Below, one piece after another: positions 11,701 through 64,000 of a DNA stretch of 64,000 bases (its first letter is position 1; each line of letters starts with the position of its first letter). The stretch lies in the NCBI GenBank assembly GCA_030141605.1, contig JAQGDQ010000385.1, positions 146,001 through 210,000 on the forward strand. Reading direction: 5' to 3'. The notes beneath the pieces are model-generated. The model did no database searches. It had not been told where the DNA came from and worked only from the letters and a program-made list of their open reading frames with translations. The position numbers and the translations under genes were made by a program. Source of the DNA: Tubiluchus corallicola. Its lineage: Eukaryota; Priapulida; Priapulimorpha; Priapulimorphida; Tubiluchidae.

Positions 11701-14700
11701 TGAACATTATCGATAATATTGAGTGAAAATAGGGGGTGCTGGAGTGCCTGTACATGAGGCACCACTGATGACCATAATTAGTGTCTTTGCAGTTGGCTGA
11801 TATCAATTTTATAAACGATTCGCTAACATTAACGTATATTATTGACTTTTCTTTTACTCACAATATGAAAACTTTGCCTTAGTCACTTTATGAAAATCGC
11901 AATATGAAAACTTTTCCTTAGCCACTTTATGAAAATGACATTATGAAAACTTTGCCTTTGTCACTTTATGAAAATCGCAATATGAAAACTTTGCCTTAGC
12001 CACTTTATGAAAATCACATTATGAAAACTTTGCCTTTGTCACTTTATGAAAATCACATTATGAAAACTTTGCCTTTGCCACTTTATGAAAATCACATTAT
12101 GAAAACTTTGCCTTAGTCACTTTATGAAAATCACATTATGAAAACTTTGCCTTTGTCACTTTATGAAAATCACATTATGAAAACTTTGCCTTAGCCACTT
12201 TATGAAAATCACAATATGAAAACTTTGCCTTTGTCACTTTATGAAAATCACATTATGAAAACTTTGCCTTTGTCACTTTATGAAAATCACATATGAAAAC
12301 TTTGCCTTAGCTTGCACTTTATGAAAATCACATTATGAAAACTTTGCCTTAGCCACTTTATGAAAATTTTTGCCTTAGTCACTTTATGAAAATCACATTA
12401 TGAAAACTTTGCCTTAGCCACTTTATGAAAATCACATTATGAAAACTTTGCCTTTGTCACTTTATGAAAATCACATTATGAAACTTTTTGCACATGAAAA
12501 CTTTGCCTTTGTCACTTTATGAAAATCACATTATGAAAACTTTGCCTTAGCCACTTTATGAAAATCACATTATGAAAACTTTGCCTTTGTCACTTTATGA
12601 AAATCACATTATGAAAACTTTGCCTTAGCCACTTTATGAAAATCACATTATGAAAACTTTGCCTTTGTCACTTTATGAAAATCACATTATGAAAACTTTG
12701 CTTTAGTCACTTTATGAAAATCACATTATGAAAACTTTGCCTTAGTCACTTTATGAAAATCACATTATGAAAACTTTGCCTTTGTCACTTTATGAAAATC
12801 ACATTATGAAAACTTTGCCTTAGTCACTTTATGAAAATCACATTATGACATTTGCCTTTGTCACTTTATGAAAATCCATTATGAAAACTTTGCCTTTGTC
12901 ACTTTATGAAAATCACATTATGAAAACTTTGCCTTAGTCACTTTATGAAAATCACATTATGACAGTTTTGCCTTTGTCACTTTATGAAAATCGCATTATG
13001 AAAACTTTGCCTTTGTCACTTTATGAAAATCACATTATGAAAACTTTGCCTTAGTCACTTTATGAAAATCACATTATGACAGTTTTGCCTTTGTCACTTT
13101 ATGAAAATCGCATTATGAAAACTTTGCCTTTGTCACTTTATGAAAATCACATTATGAAAACTTTGCCTTAGTCACTTTATGAAAATCACATTATGACAGT
13201 TTTGCCTTTGTCACTTTATGAAAATCGCATTATGAAAACTTTGCCTTTGTCACTTTATGAAAATCACATTATGAAAACTTTGCCTTAGCCACTTTATGAA
13301 AATCACATTATGAAAACTTTGCCTTAGCCACTTTATGAAAATCACATTATGAAAACTTTGCCTTTGTCACTTTATGAAAATCACATTATGAAAACTTTGC
13401 CTTAGTCACTTTATGAAAATCACATTATGACAGTTTTGCCTTTGTCACTTTATGAAAATCGCATTATGAAAACTTTGCCTTTGTCACTTTATGAAAATCA
13501 CATTATGAAAACTTTGCCTTAGTCACTTTATGAAAATCACATTATGAAAACTTTGCCTTAGTCACTTTATGAAAATCGCATTATGAAAACTTTGCCTTTG
13601 TCACTTTATGAAAATCACATTATGAAAACTTTGCCTTAGTCACTTTATGAAAATCACATTATGACAGTTTTGCCTTTGTCACTTTATGAAAATCACATTA
13701 TGAAAACTTTGCCAAATGAAAGTCTTGTTTTAATTTCCTGTCTGCAAGTCATATGTCGTGTCGGCTAGTCAGCTCATATTCCTGTCTATTTTTCTTCTCA
13801 CTTAGTGACGTGTTTCGTCAAGGGATTTATATTTGATTATAGATATGCAGTTGGAGCAGTGCAGTATTAGACTCAAACTTTAGTCGTCTTGCCATGAAAC
13901 CAGAAGTTTACCCGCTTCTGCATCAAATGCGGGGTTATATAGCTAACCAGGTTTGTGAATTTATTATGTTAATGTTAACGGTCTTGTTAGTACACAGTAT
14001 AATCTGCTTATAACTAGTTTCAAGGGAATATGTAAATCTCCTTACTATAACCAAGATTCGTTATAGTCGAAGTCAACTGACGCCAAGCATATTGGTCAAT
14101 CATTCCGTCTCCACTGTGACATAAGCATGCTTATTGGTGTTCATTCAGGACATGCCACCGGATAACAGCTCTCTCTAGTGAACAATATGACAACTAATGT
14201 GTAATCAGCAGATAAAGTGATTGTACTTTTTCATTTACATAAATTTACAAGGCCACTGTTATTTTTATACAAAATTAAAACTTCAAGAAGCCAAAAATGA
14301 CTTTACAGTTTAAAGCGGAATGATGTAGCAACAAGGTTTCTAAGAACTACAAAATGCATTAAGATGAGTTCCTAGTCGGGTCGTTATTATAAAAGAACTA
14401 AGTCAATAAACCCCGCTTTAAGATAAATGGGCAACAAAATATGTTTACGAGTCTCTCTTGCCTTTGAATACATGAACATATCATACCTGCGATGTATTTT
14501 TTCTATATTTATCTGATTATTTGATCATCTGCAAGCTTTTATCTCACATTTTGTATTTTTCCAACTGTTTGTTAGGCTACCGAAATGGAATAAATTTGAT
14601 TGTTTTATCCCATAGACAATCTTGCCTCAGTAATAATAACATAAGTCCCAATGGCATCTTTTAACCATGATAATAACCAAAAAAGTGTAAATTTTTTTAT

Positions 14701-15336
14701 TTCAGGATACTAATATTACATTATATATAATGTAAATTTTAATCTTGTTAGGTTAAATTGTCCTTTTTTAAAGTTATCAAACAGTTATCTTTATCAAGCT
14801 TGCAAGATCATTACTAAGGTGATTTCTGTTAATAGGGCTTTTTCATAAACATAAATGCAGTAACAAAATTTCACTACGCAAGGCCAAAAAATTGTTGTTA
14901 AAATGATACGTGCGTCGTTAAGTGAATAAAATGTGTCAAAAGATCAGCGTCATACTCAAATTACTTTCACTGAGCAAAATATAACTAATTTAGAGGCGTC
15001 ATATTTGCTGTTTTGCATTAGAAATAACATTAGGAGTTAATAGAATTGTACTTCATGGATAAAACGAAATGCTTAACACAAAATATATCTGGGTTCTGTG
15101 AAATTCATATTACTAGCATTCGACTGTAAATGGTTTCGACAACCTACAACTATCTATATTCATATAACATGTTTGTTAATACAAGCATTTCACATTATTT
15201 TTGCTTTTTGCAGGTGGCTTTCTTTAACGACTTGAAGGGTTTGGAAGCCATGATGTATCAGTTACGTGATCAGTGCATTTTAAACCAAGACACGTTTGTT
15301 GGTCTTTACTGTATAGAAATTTTACATATAGAATAA
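5610..15336 (+). CDS. NOL11: NOL11, nucleolar protein 11, C-terminal half (nine exons)
   Basis: Spliced model: 5610-5735, 5850-5918, 6794-6969, 8417-8542, 9862-9999, 10743-10821, 11042-11122, 13843-13950, 15214-15336. All junctions are GT-AG and phases agree, giving 341 codons plus stop. Recognition rests on collinear match to vertebrate NOL11: the LERRE..L....SSIPDMPES segment, DEVILFLKYLIWKM, WSSAVLDSNFSRLAMKPE and the C-terminal LYCIEILHIE (human ends LYSIEVLELF). NOL11 belongs to the t-UTP/UTPA part of the small-subunit processome and supports pre-rRNA transcription and early 18S processing in the nucleolus (family knowledge). The family is about 720 residues, so the N-terminal beta-propeller half must be encoded left of base 1; the window itself opens with a splice donor. 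The stop codon overlaps an AATAAA. PRELID3 converges from the other side. Confidence 0.9.
5850..5918 (+). CDS. NOL11: NOL11 visible exon 2
   Basis: Acceptor TTTTTTCAG, donor CACAG|GTTTGT. Encodes 23 residues starting AQKFSDDKQS, in phase 0 on both sides. Confidence 0.8.
5988..6033 (-). mobile_element. MITE family B terminal fragment
   Basis: AATAAGCCTTCTCACAGTTTC matches the terminal repeat of the family B elements at 8877, 31128, 36713 and 49422. Only the terminus is left; the minisatellite follows at once. Confidence 0.6.
6034..6388. repeat. 20-bp minisatellite (NOL11 intron)
   Basis: About 18 copies of TGTACTTAACACCTGAACTT. The left part alternates CTGAACTC and CTGGACTT units, making a 40-bp higher-order period. 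It starts directly after a terminal fragment of MITE family B (5988-6033). Confidence 0.95.
6794..6969 (+). CDS. NOL11: NOL11 visible exon 3
   Basis: Acceptor CTTGCAG, donor GCAAG|GTATCA, phase 0 to 2. Encodes GTSASQYQAVFNKIIT through HNFPREMLLEFINSGLINA, matching the human segment around YPRNCLMQLIQ. Confidence 0.9.
7288..8226. mobile_element. pogo/Tigger-like MITE D1
   Basis: Inverted termini: left CAGTAAGCGCCGCTTAATAG, right CTATTAACTGTGAGTCTAAT followed by AAACGGTGCCTAATG, flanked on both sides by TA. Interior contains two copies of TCAATTACCGACAGTTTTTA. No transposase is seen. TA target and CAGT start are typical of Tc1/mariner-pogo elements (family knowledge). Confidence 0.75.
8417..8542 (+). 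CDS. NOL11: NOL11 visible exon 4
   Basis: Acceptor TATTTGCAG, donor CTCAG|GTATTT. Encodes LFPNFIEKLLERRETV and SSIPDMPESSITQILKFYL, matching human QFPDIPESVTCACLKIFLS in position and spacing. Confidence 0.92.
8877..9795 (+). mobile_element. MITE family B, copy 1, interrupted by a family C element
   Basis: Termini AATAAGCCTTTTCACAGTTT and AAACTGTGAAAAAGCTTATT form an inverted repeat. Body matches copies at 31128-31510 and 49422-49936 (same strand) and 36713-37093 (reverse). The match is interrupted by the family C element at 9105-9651. Confidence 0.8.
9105..9651. mobile_element. MITE family C, copy 2, nested in family B
   Basis: Left end AGGAAGACCAGACGATTG, right end ACAATCAGCCGATTTTCCTC. 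It is preceded by TTAA and followed by TTAC, where an uninterrupted family B copy has a single TTAA, so a TTAA duplication with one mutation is likely. Homologous to 4935-5419. Confidence 0.75.
9862..9999 (+). CDS. NOL11: NOL11 visible exon 5
   Basis: Acceptor TATCTACAG, donor GCTTT|GTGAGT, phase 2 to 2. Acidic, low-complexity stretch (DDVVNNNVDDSADTEHAP) followed by basic RRPK. It corresponds to the poorly conserved acidic linker of vertebrate NOL11. Confidence 0.8.
10420..10735. repeat. Degenerate AT-rich tandem repeat (NOL11 intron)
   Basis: Irregular repetition of TATAGTAACATTTTATAGTAAC and ACTATAACTTAACATTATAG, stopping just before the exon at 10743. Unit length varies. Confidence 0.85.
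10743..10821 (+). CDS. NOL11: NOL11 visible exon 6
   Basis: Acceptor CTTTTTTTCAG, donor GTCATT|GTGAGT. Encodes DHLLCMEFDDALILNNLRLL and QTDEVI, phase 2 to 0. Confidence 0.9.
11042..11122 (+). CDS. NOL11: NOL11 visible exon 7
   Basis: Acceptor CATCTTTTAG, donor CAACGG|GTATCA, 27 codons starting LFLKYLIWKM, matching human LFLKYLYFLY. Confidence 0.92.
11345..11767. mobile_element. hAT-like MITE family A, copy 1 (5' end lost)
   Basis: Homologous to 37548-37957, 48483-48903 and 50389-50962. Shared core includes GGGCACTGCGTGA.CGACA.TGC, CATTATCGATAAT and AAAATAGGGGGTGCTG. The right end is GCACCACTG. The left terminus is missing. The short open frames here are by-products. Confidence 0.75.
11861..13713. 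repeat. 39-bp minisatellite, about 47 copies (NOL11 intron)
   Basis: Unit TCACTTTATGAAAATCACAT plus TATGAAAACTTTGCCTTAG. Each unit holds two TTATGAAAA half-units. Variants differ mainly at CCTTTG/CCTTAG and AAAACTT/CAGTT. A higher-order block carrying GACAGTTTTG and ATCGCATT recurs several times between about 12960 and 13680. Confidence 0.95.
13843..13950 (+). CDS. NOL11: NOL11 visible exon 8
   Basis: Acceptor TTTGATTATAG, donor AACCAG|GTTTGT, 36 codons. Encodes ICSWSSAVLDSNFSRLAMKP onward, matching human [20 protein letters not shown] in position and pattern. Confidence 0.93.
13951..15213. other. NOL11 last intron, nothing clear
   Basis: AT-rich. A CAGTATAATCTGCTTATAAC stretch near 13996 resembles a pogo-like terminus but I found no matching partner. 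Confidence 0.5.
15214..15336 (+). CDS. NOL11: NOL11 last exon
   Basis: Acceptor CTTTTTGCAG. Encodes VAFFNDLKGLEAMMYQLRDQ and ends LYCIEILHIE-stop, matching the conserved human C-terminus. The stop TAA is part of AATAAA (15332-15337). Confidence 0.93.
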   Translation: MAFFNDLKGLEAMMYQLRDQCILNQDTFVGLYCIEILHIE

Positions 15337-15339
15337 ATG

Positions 15340-16143
15340 ATTTAGCTTTTACGATTATACAATGAATTGTTGGTTTTCGACTCGAGATCGGTAGGGGCGT
15401 GCGGGCCGCACTGGGTGACAACATCCTGGGGGTGACACCAAAAACATATTTCCTTTTTTTCGCAGGGGTAGGCTAAACTGTGATGGATTATATATACCTG
15501 TACTTTTACCAAACCTACTCTGGCATGTGACATAAAATGATTTCTCGTGATCTGTGTTTCTGTGACGTCATGTGAAAGAAGCTTTTCCAAGCTTAAACTA
15601 ATCAAAAACTTCTTGCGATTCACAATGAGGCAGTTAAGGCTATTTGATCTTGTGGTTTCACCAGTTGAAAGTGACTTGGCAGTTGATTTTAATGAAGTAA
15701 TTGACAAGTTTTCAGTAGTGAAGTCCAGGCAAAGAAAATTCTGATTGTTGGCATATAATTAGTAAATACAGAATTGTTTGTGTTTTAATGCTAGTTTCTT
15801 ATGATATTTCAACTAAGTCGTGTATTTTTATATGATAAAAAGTGTTACTTCAACGTTTATATATATCTCATATAAAAAATTAAAAAATATATAAAAAATA
15901 TTAACATTTTAAAATAAACATTGTCAATGTACTAACATGTTCTTAACACTTTAACTCAGTAGAATGGAAAACAAAATGATCTTGTCTAGATGATGTTTCT
16001 CCTAATCACCAGGTAGCAAGTGCTCTAGCTACCTACATAAGATATTATTAAAGGATTTTGTATGATACAGTATATGAGCTGCAATACACAGGTGACACCA
16101 ACCCTAGCGACGCCCCGGGTGACACCAATCCTAGCGACTTCCC
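15340..16143 (+). mobile_element. hAT DNA transposon remnant
   Basis: The last 60 or so residues of a hAT transposase are readable at 15547-15744 (VTSCERSFSKLKLIKNFLR, then ..MRQLRLFDLVV..E.DLA), the conserved C-terminal dimerisation region. Family proteins are usually 500-700 residues, so the rest is missing. Non-coding flanks hold CTGGGTGACA and, at 16090-16143, two tandem copies of GGTGACACCAACCCTAGCGAC. That is the usual inner end of hAT termini of the CAGTGGCGTCGCTAGG type (family knowledge). No left terminus is found. It lies just downstream of NOL11. Confidence 0.8.
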
Positions 16144-16373
16144 CGGGCAATTGCTAATTGATGAACATTAATGATATTCAAACCAAGTAATTAACCGAGC
16201 ACGGACCCATAAGTTGAAGACATATATTAGAACACACACAAGGCAAGTTGTGAATAATCAAATATAAAAAAGAAATAACAAGAGTACGTTCTCAACAGTA
16301 TCAAAAATATTCTTATATTTTGCATCTTGGCCCAGCAACATTTTCACATTACATCATTGGCAACAGTAACCAC

Positions 16374-16555
16374 GTGTACAGTAAAGAGTACAAAGTTGCT
16401 GAATTCATTTATAAATGTGTACAGTAAGGAGTACAAAGTTGCTGAATTCATTTATAAATGTGTACAGTAAGGAGTACAAAGTTGCTGAATTCATTCATAA
16501 ATGTGTACAGTAAGGAATACAAAGTTGCTGAATTCATTCATAAATGTACTCAGTA
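16374..16555. repeat. 43-bp tandem repeat, about 4 copies
   Basis: Unit begins GTGTACAGTAAGGAGTACAA and ends ..GAATTCATTTATAAAT. Intergenic, between convergent NOL11 and PRELID3. Confidence 0.9.
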
Positions 16556-17940
16556 GAGGGCAAACTGCTTGCAAAATTCAATGTAAATGTTTATCTGGAC
16601 TAAGATTAGTTACTGTTGGTTCATAAAGTGCATTAAAGGTCCAGGAATACTGAAACGTAGTGACACGATAAGAACGATCTACTCCATAGACATCATCTGC
16701 TGTTCCAGTAAATACGGCTTATTAACATGTTTATTGAGTGACGATTGATCAGGGTGCTGTAGCCATTATCAAACTATTAATCGCTCCAAAAAAGAATAAA
16801 CAATACATTAATGATACAGAGGCACAAACTGAAACTGCAAAACAACAGATTAGAATTTAACTTGTATAAATGAACGAGGTTGTAACGGAGGAAATGGCAG
16901 AAAATATAAAACAGAAGAAATTGTAGAGAAATGTAAAAATTTTACCTAACACATGAGAAGTATGAAAGAACACAACATAGTGAACAATTAGTCCAAGTTT
17001 ACTTAATGAAGAAACACAGCAGTAAACATTATAAGAATAAAACACAACTTCTACATTTTGCGCAATTTATAAGTGGGAACTACAATAAGGGAAACCAGCA
17101 ACATGTGAACGTGACACAGAGACGAAATCCACCAGGACCATTACAGAACCAGAAGATAGTCAAACAAATTTTTTTATATTTCTATGCAACTTCTCCCTCA
17201 TTCATTCTAGAGTGTTGTTTTGTAATTTCAATTTGTGCCTTTGTATCATTAACATAGTATTTATTCTTTTTTGGCTTCATAGTTTGATTATGGCTGCAGT
17301 AGACGAAATGATTGTCGCTCAGTAAACATCGTGATTCCTAAATACGTTGGCTCTTTCATGTATTAAAAGCTTATTAAACCTCTATTCCAGTTCAAAACTA
17401 AAACTTGAAACTGAATATGTGATTTCATCAGCAATTATTAGTGACGTGACACGTATTAAACTCGTACAAATCCACATTTATACAATACAAGAACCAGTGA
17501 CAGTATCACAGTAACTATAGTACTTCATTGTCTAATTTGGCTAAGTTCGGAGATATGCTATAAGCTTCTAATATCACAGTATTACTTACACTCACTGAAC
17601 TGACTGCACCATTGGAAATGTGCTAACCTACGGACATATTAAATAATTACAATTACGATTTGCATTAAAATCTGGGTGCTAGCAAATAATAACTTTTGCA
17701 AAATAAAATCAACAGTTACATACATCACTTGGGACTTAAATTAACAAAAATAACAACACAAGTGCACTTGTAGGCTCCAAAGGCTTTGATAAGTAAAATT
17801 ACTCAATGACGGAGTAAAATTAAATCAGGAAATTAAGCAAGGTTAATACAGCGTGTAATGACCATGGCATCATCACGCTTATCTACAAACTCTATTGTAA
17901 ATCTCGTAGGAATATGCAAAAACCACTTCTATTAAGCTAG
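16556..17940. other. Intergenic, no gene seen
   Basis: AT-rich sequence between NOL11 and the 3' end of PRELID3. Only short chance open frames are present. Confidence 0.5.
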
Positions 17941-17941
17941 T

Positions 17942-18294
17942 AGGGATGAGCATTGGACGTTCGAATAAGTTTTTTTAGCTCAAACTCAATTCAAACCTAA
18001 AATCATGGATTCAAATTATTCGCCATTGCAACTACAACAGGTCTTTATCAATAAGAACATTCGAAACATCGTGTAATTGACATAACTTAGCTGTAATTTC
18101 ACTAGACAAGTTTTAAACAAATTATTAGCGTTTTTACTGCAGAACAAAATCAAGCAATATGCATGAGCTTTGTGAGACGGCTTTTTATTAGTGATGCGAA
18201 AATCCGGTATCAAAAATGCCAAAATTCGGCCGGATTCGAATTTGAAACTCAAATTCTACACGAATACGCTTTCTGATAGAAAAAGCTCACCACT
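17942..18294. mobile_element. Possible hAT-like MITE
   Basis: Left TAGGGATGAGCATTGGACG and right GCTCACCACTA form an imperfect inverted repeat. The interior has runs of TTCGAAT and CAAATTC, common in short hAT elements. No clear target-site duplication. Confidence 0.4.
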
Positions 18295-18494
18295 AGTAGC
18301 CAATACCTTATTTAACTTACATACTTACACACTGTCACAGAGTTTGTGATTGCAAAATTATAACAAACCAGCATTGCATAGATTCTGTATATCTTATTCC
18401 CTGCATTCCTGACCAACACTGCATTATTGCAGATATGTAGTCATCACATTTTCAGCAGAAGATCATACATTAATTATTACAACAAAATCGAACG

Positions 18495-27736
<9,242 letters not shown>

Positions 27737-28956
27737 GATCCTTGAGTCTATAAAATAAATTAAATTTTAGGAGGAAAATTAACAAAAACCCGCTACCACC
27801 TCGACCTTACGCAATAAAAAGACGGGATTGGTGCATCACACAGTTTAGGCTTCTACCTCCTCTTAAAATAGTCCTAAAGTGAATTTCATTTATTTTTTTG
27901 TTTTTAAAATAAAATTGCACTGTGCCAATATTAATTACTGGACTTTTCTAAACAACTTGTAAGGCCAGAATTTTGCCTAGCTATATTATGTTACTTTATT
28001 TTTCATTCTGTTTTTGCTCATTAATTTAATGTGACGTCTTCAGAGCTCAGGTCACGTGCTTGGGCTAGCAGTCAGATTGCACGGCATGTACGCATGCCCC
28101 GCGTTGTTAGTTACTGCATGTGTACCAGTTTCGTTGACCTGTGTTGCAGTTTAAAATTAGAATTTTAAATTATACATAAATTTATATGGTATTCTAATAA
28201 TTATGATAAAAACATTTACGTTGTGTTATACGAAAATAAATTGTGAAGACAAACATTAACTAAGTGGTGAAAATTATATTCTCTAGTGAGGTAATTACAA
28301 ACTTAAAATAGGCCCTTTCATCTAGTACTAGGTTTAGGGTTTGTAGATAATGTCTTACTGTGATAAAGTTATTTAAAAAAAACTATGCTCAGTCATGCCA
28401 GCATTCGGATATAATGTTCGTCAGTACTTCAGTATTTTGATTTCTTTCTTCTTTGGGCAAGGTGTTGATAATTACTGTTGAATAACGTGGTGTTTATGCA
28501 ACATGCGGATGCGGATGAATTATAGGGGGGTACGGAATAGATAAAATCGGTTTATATTGTTTTCAGTGCAGCCTGTGTATGCATTATTCTTTTTCTGCAA
28601 CCATTCCTATTGATTTTTTTCTGCAGGCTGTTCCGCAGGTGGAAAACCCATGCTCATCCATAAAGAAAATAAGCTTTAGGTACTTGTCTTCTGCAACATT
28701 ACATTACATATCCAATACTGATTAACAGGATTGGCAGTTATCTGTCATAGTAGTCAACAGTTTTAGTTACAGTTAGCTCGATTAAGCTCGTTAATTTATA
28801 TGCATTATTAGTGTCATTGTGTCATGATTACCGTGATACTGGTTACTGACAGGTAATCTTCTAATTTAAAGTATTGCCATTACAGTAATATTTATTTTCT
28901 AGATTGTGATGTCAGGTATCAGCAAATTATAATCCAGAAATTTTTGGACTGGCTAA
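27737..28956. promoter_or_regulatory. Divergent promoter region between PRELID3 and HYDIN
   Basis: 1.2 kb separates the two start codons. A more GC-rich part at about 28040-28150 (CAGAGCTCAGGTCACGTGCT, TACGCATGCCCCGCG) may be a core promoter. GTTACTGACAGGTAAT at 28842-28857 has the two half-sites of an RFX X-box but a 4-base spacer instead of 1-3. A TTTTTTTCTGCAG at about 28613-28625 could be an acceptor of a 5' UTR exon. All of this is inference. Confidence 0.45.
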
Positions 28957-63163
<34,207 letters not shown>

Positions 63164-63234
63164 GTTTGTTGATAAATTTTGCAGAAGATCTAAAATTTGA
63201 CGACAATTTATTTATTATAAAAAGCAAGAAATAA

Positions 63235-64000
63235 ACGATTATTTCTCTACATAATGTGTGTGACGGGAACACAAAAGAATTTCCTTCATAGCATATGGTG
63301 TTCTCAGAAATCTTTATTTCTGTATATATAAAAAAATGAAAATAATAAATTTGACTGCTTTTCACTGCTTACAAATGTATAATAATCTAATTATTATAAT
63401 TTAAGATAATAAAGTAAATATTACTCACATCGTGCGGCTATAACAACTTAATAGATCCTTGGAACGTCATACTGGTTTACAGGAAATCAGGTAAAGACGC
63501 TATACTTGAACATTTATCTAAACATTAATGTTTGCTGAGGCTTCTGTGAGCGTGTTTAGCGAGGCACAACCTAATTTACAACTTCACAGGTAAAATTACA
63601 GGTAAGTTCACATAGGTGCTGCCACCTACATGTTAAGGCCAGAAACTGACCATAACAATGTGTACAATATGCATCTTACAATAATTTTAATAAATTTATA
63701 AAGAACTTATCTAGTTGATTTTGGTAGTTTACTAGAAGTGGGGTTCATGGTTGAGTGGATTTGTGCACATGCTTTGTAATGGCTCGTAATCATCTGGGTT
63801 TGGCACTCCTTCCAGGTATCATCATTCGCTGTACCGATTTGGCTGTTTACTTTGCTGATGGAAAATGTACGTATATTGAAAAGTTGCCGAGGCACTCCTG
63901 CTGGTTCACTGGCTCATCTTGCAGGATTATCTTTGATCGTGAGCTATGTTCCAGTCCTGTACAGTAAACCCTACTGTTGAATGCTCGATTTCAACTTGCA
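63235..64000. other. HYDIN intron 24 (presumed), nothing clear
   Basis: No further HYDIN exon is visible. A 70-codon plus-strand frame at 63755-63967 has no family resemblance I recognise. Confidence 0.5.

Noticed and set aside
11861-13713. CRISPR-like array
   Set aside because: Units are contiguous with no unique spacers, and the genome is eukaryotic.
63755-63967. 70-codon frame as a further HYDIN exon
   Set aside because: No similarity to the HYDIN segment expected after exon 24 and no good flanking splice sites.

Overview
The window is nuclear DNA from an invertebrate animal. Genes have many short exons with GT-AG introns, the DNA is AT-rich, and DNA-transposon remnants and minisatellites are everywhere. 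HYDIN (motile cilia), NOL11 (nucleolus) and a slowmo/PRELID3 protein (mitochondria) together fit a metazoan with motile cilia. I cannot name the phylum from sequence alone. Gene models were built by hand: exon edges were placed by splice sites, and reading-frame phases were checked by exon length.

Layout: (1) 1-15336, plus strand: the 3' half of NOL11 (nine exons, 5610-15336, 341 residues). Its N-terminal propeller exons lie upstream of the window; base 1 looks like the last base of such an exon. A 5'-truncated, frameshifted non-LTR retrotransposon (370-2973) sits in the intron before the first visible exon. (2) 15337-18494: convergent intergenic DNA with a hAT transposase remnant. (3) 18495-27736, minus strand: a complete PRELID3/slowmo gene of six exons and 225 residues. 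(4) 27737-28956: divergent promoter region between PRELID3 and HYDIN. (5) 28957 to at least 63163, plus strand: the first 24 exons of HYDIN, about 1,176 residues, aligning collinearly with the N-terminal quarter of vertebrate HYDIN. The rest should lie beyond the right edge.

The three genes share no pathway. The unusual biology is in the non-coding structure. Most long introns carry their own tandem array (units of 20, 25, 26, 34, 36, 39, 49, 64 and 90 bp). One array amplifies a functional 3' splice site: 24 perfectly spaced 49-bp copies of the intron-end/exon-start junction lie in front of HYDIN exon 10, and only the last copy gives an open frame. The donor of HYDIN exon 8 is also duplicated. 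Several non-autonomous DNA-transposon families are present with recognisable termini and target-site duplications: hAT-like with 8-bp duplications, pogo/Tigger-like with TA, and a TTAA-type element nested in another element. I found no prokaryotic features, CRISPR array or viral gene.
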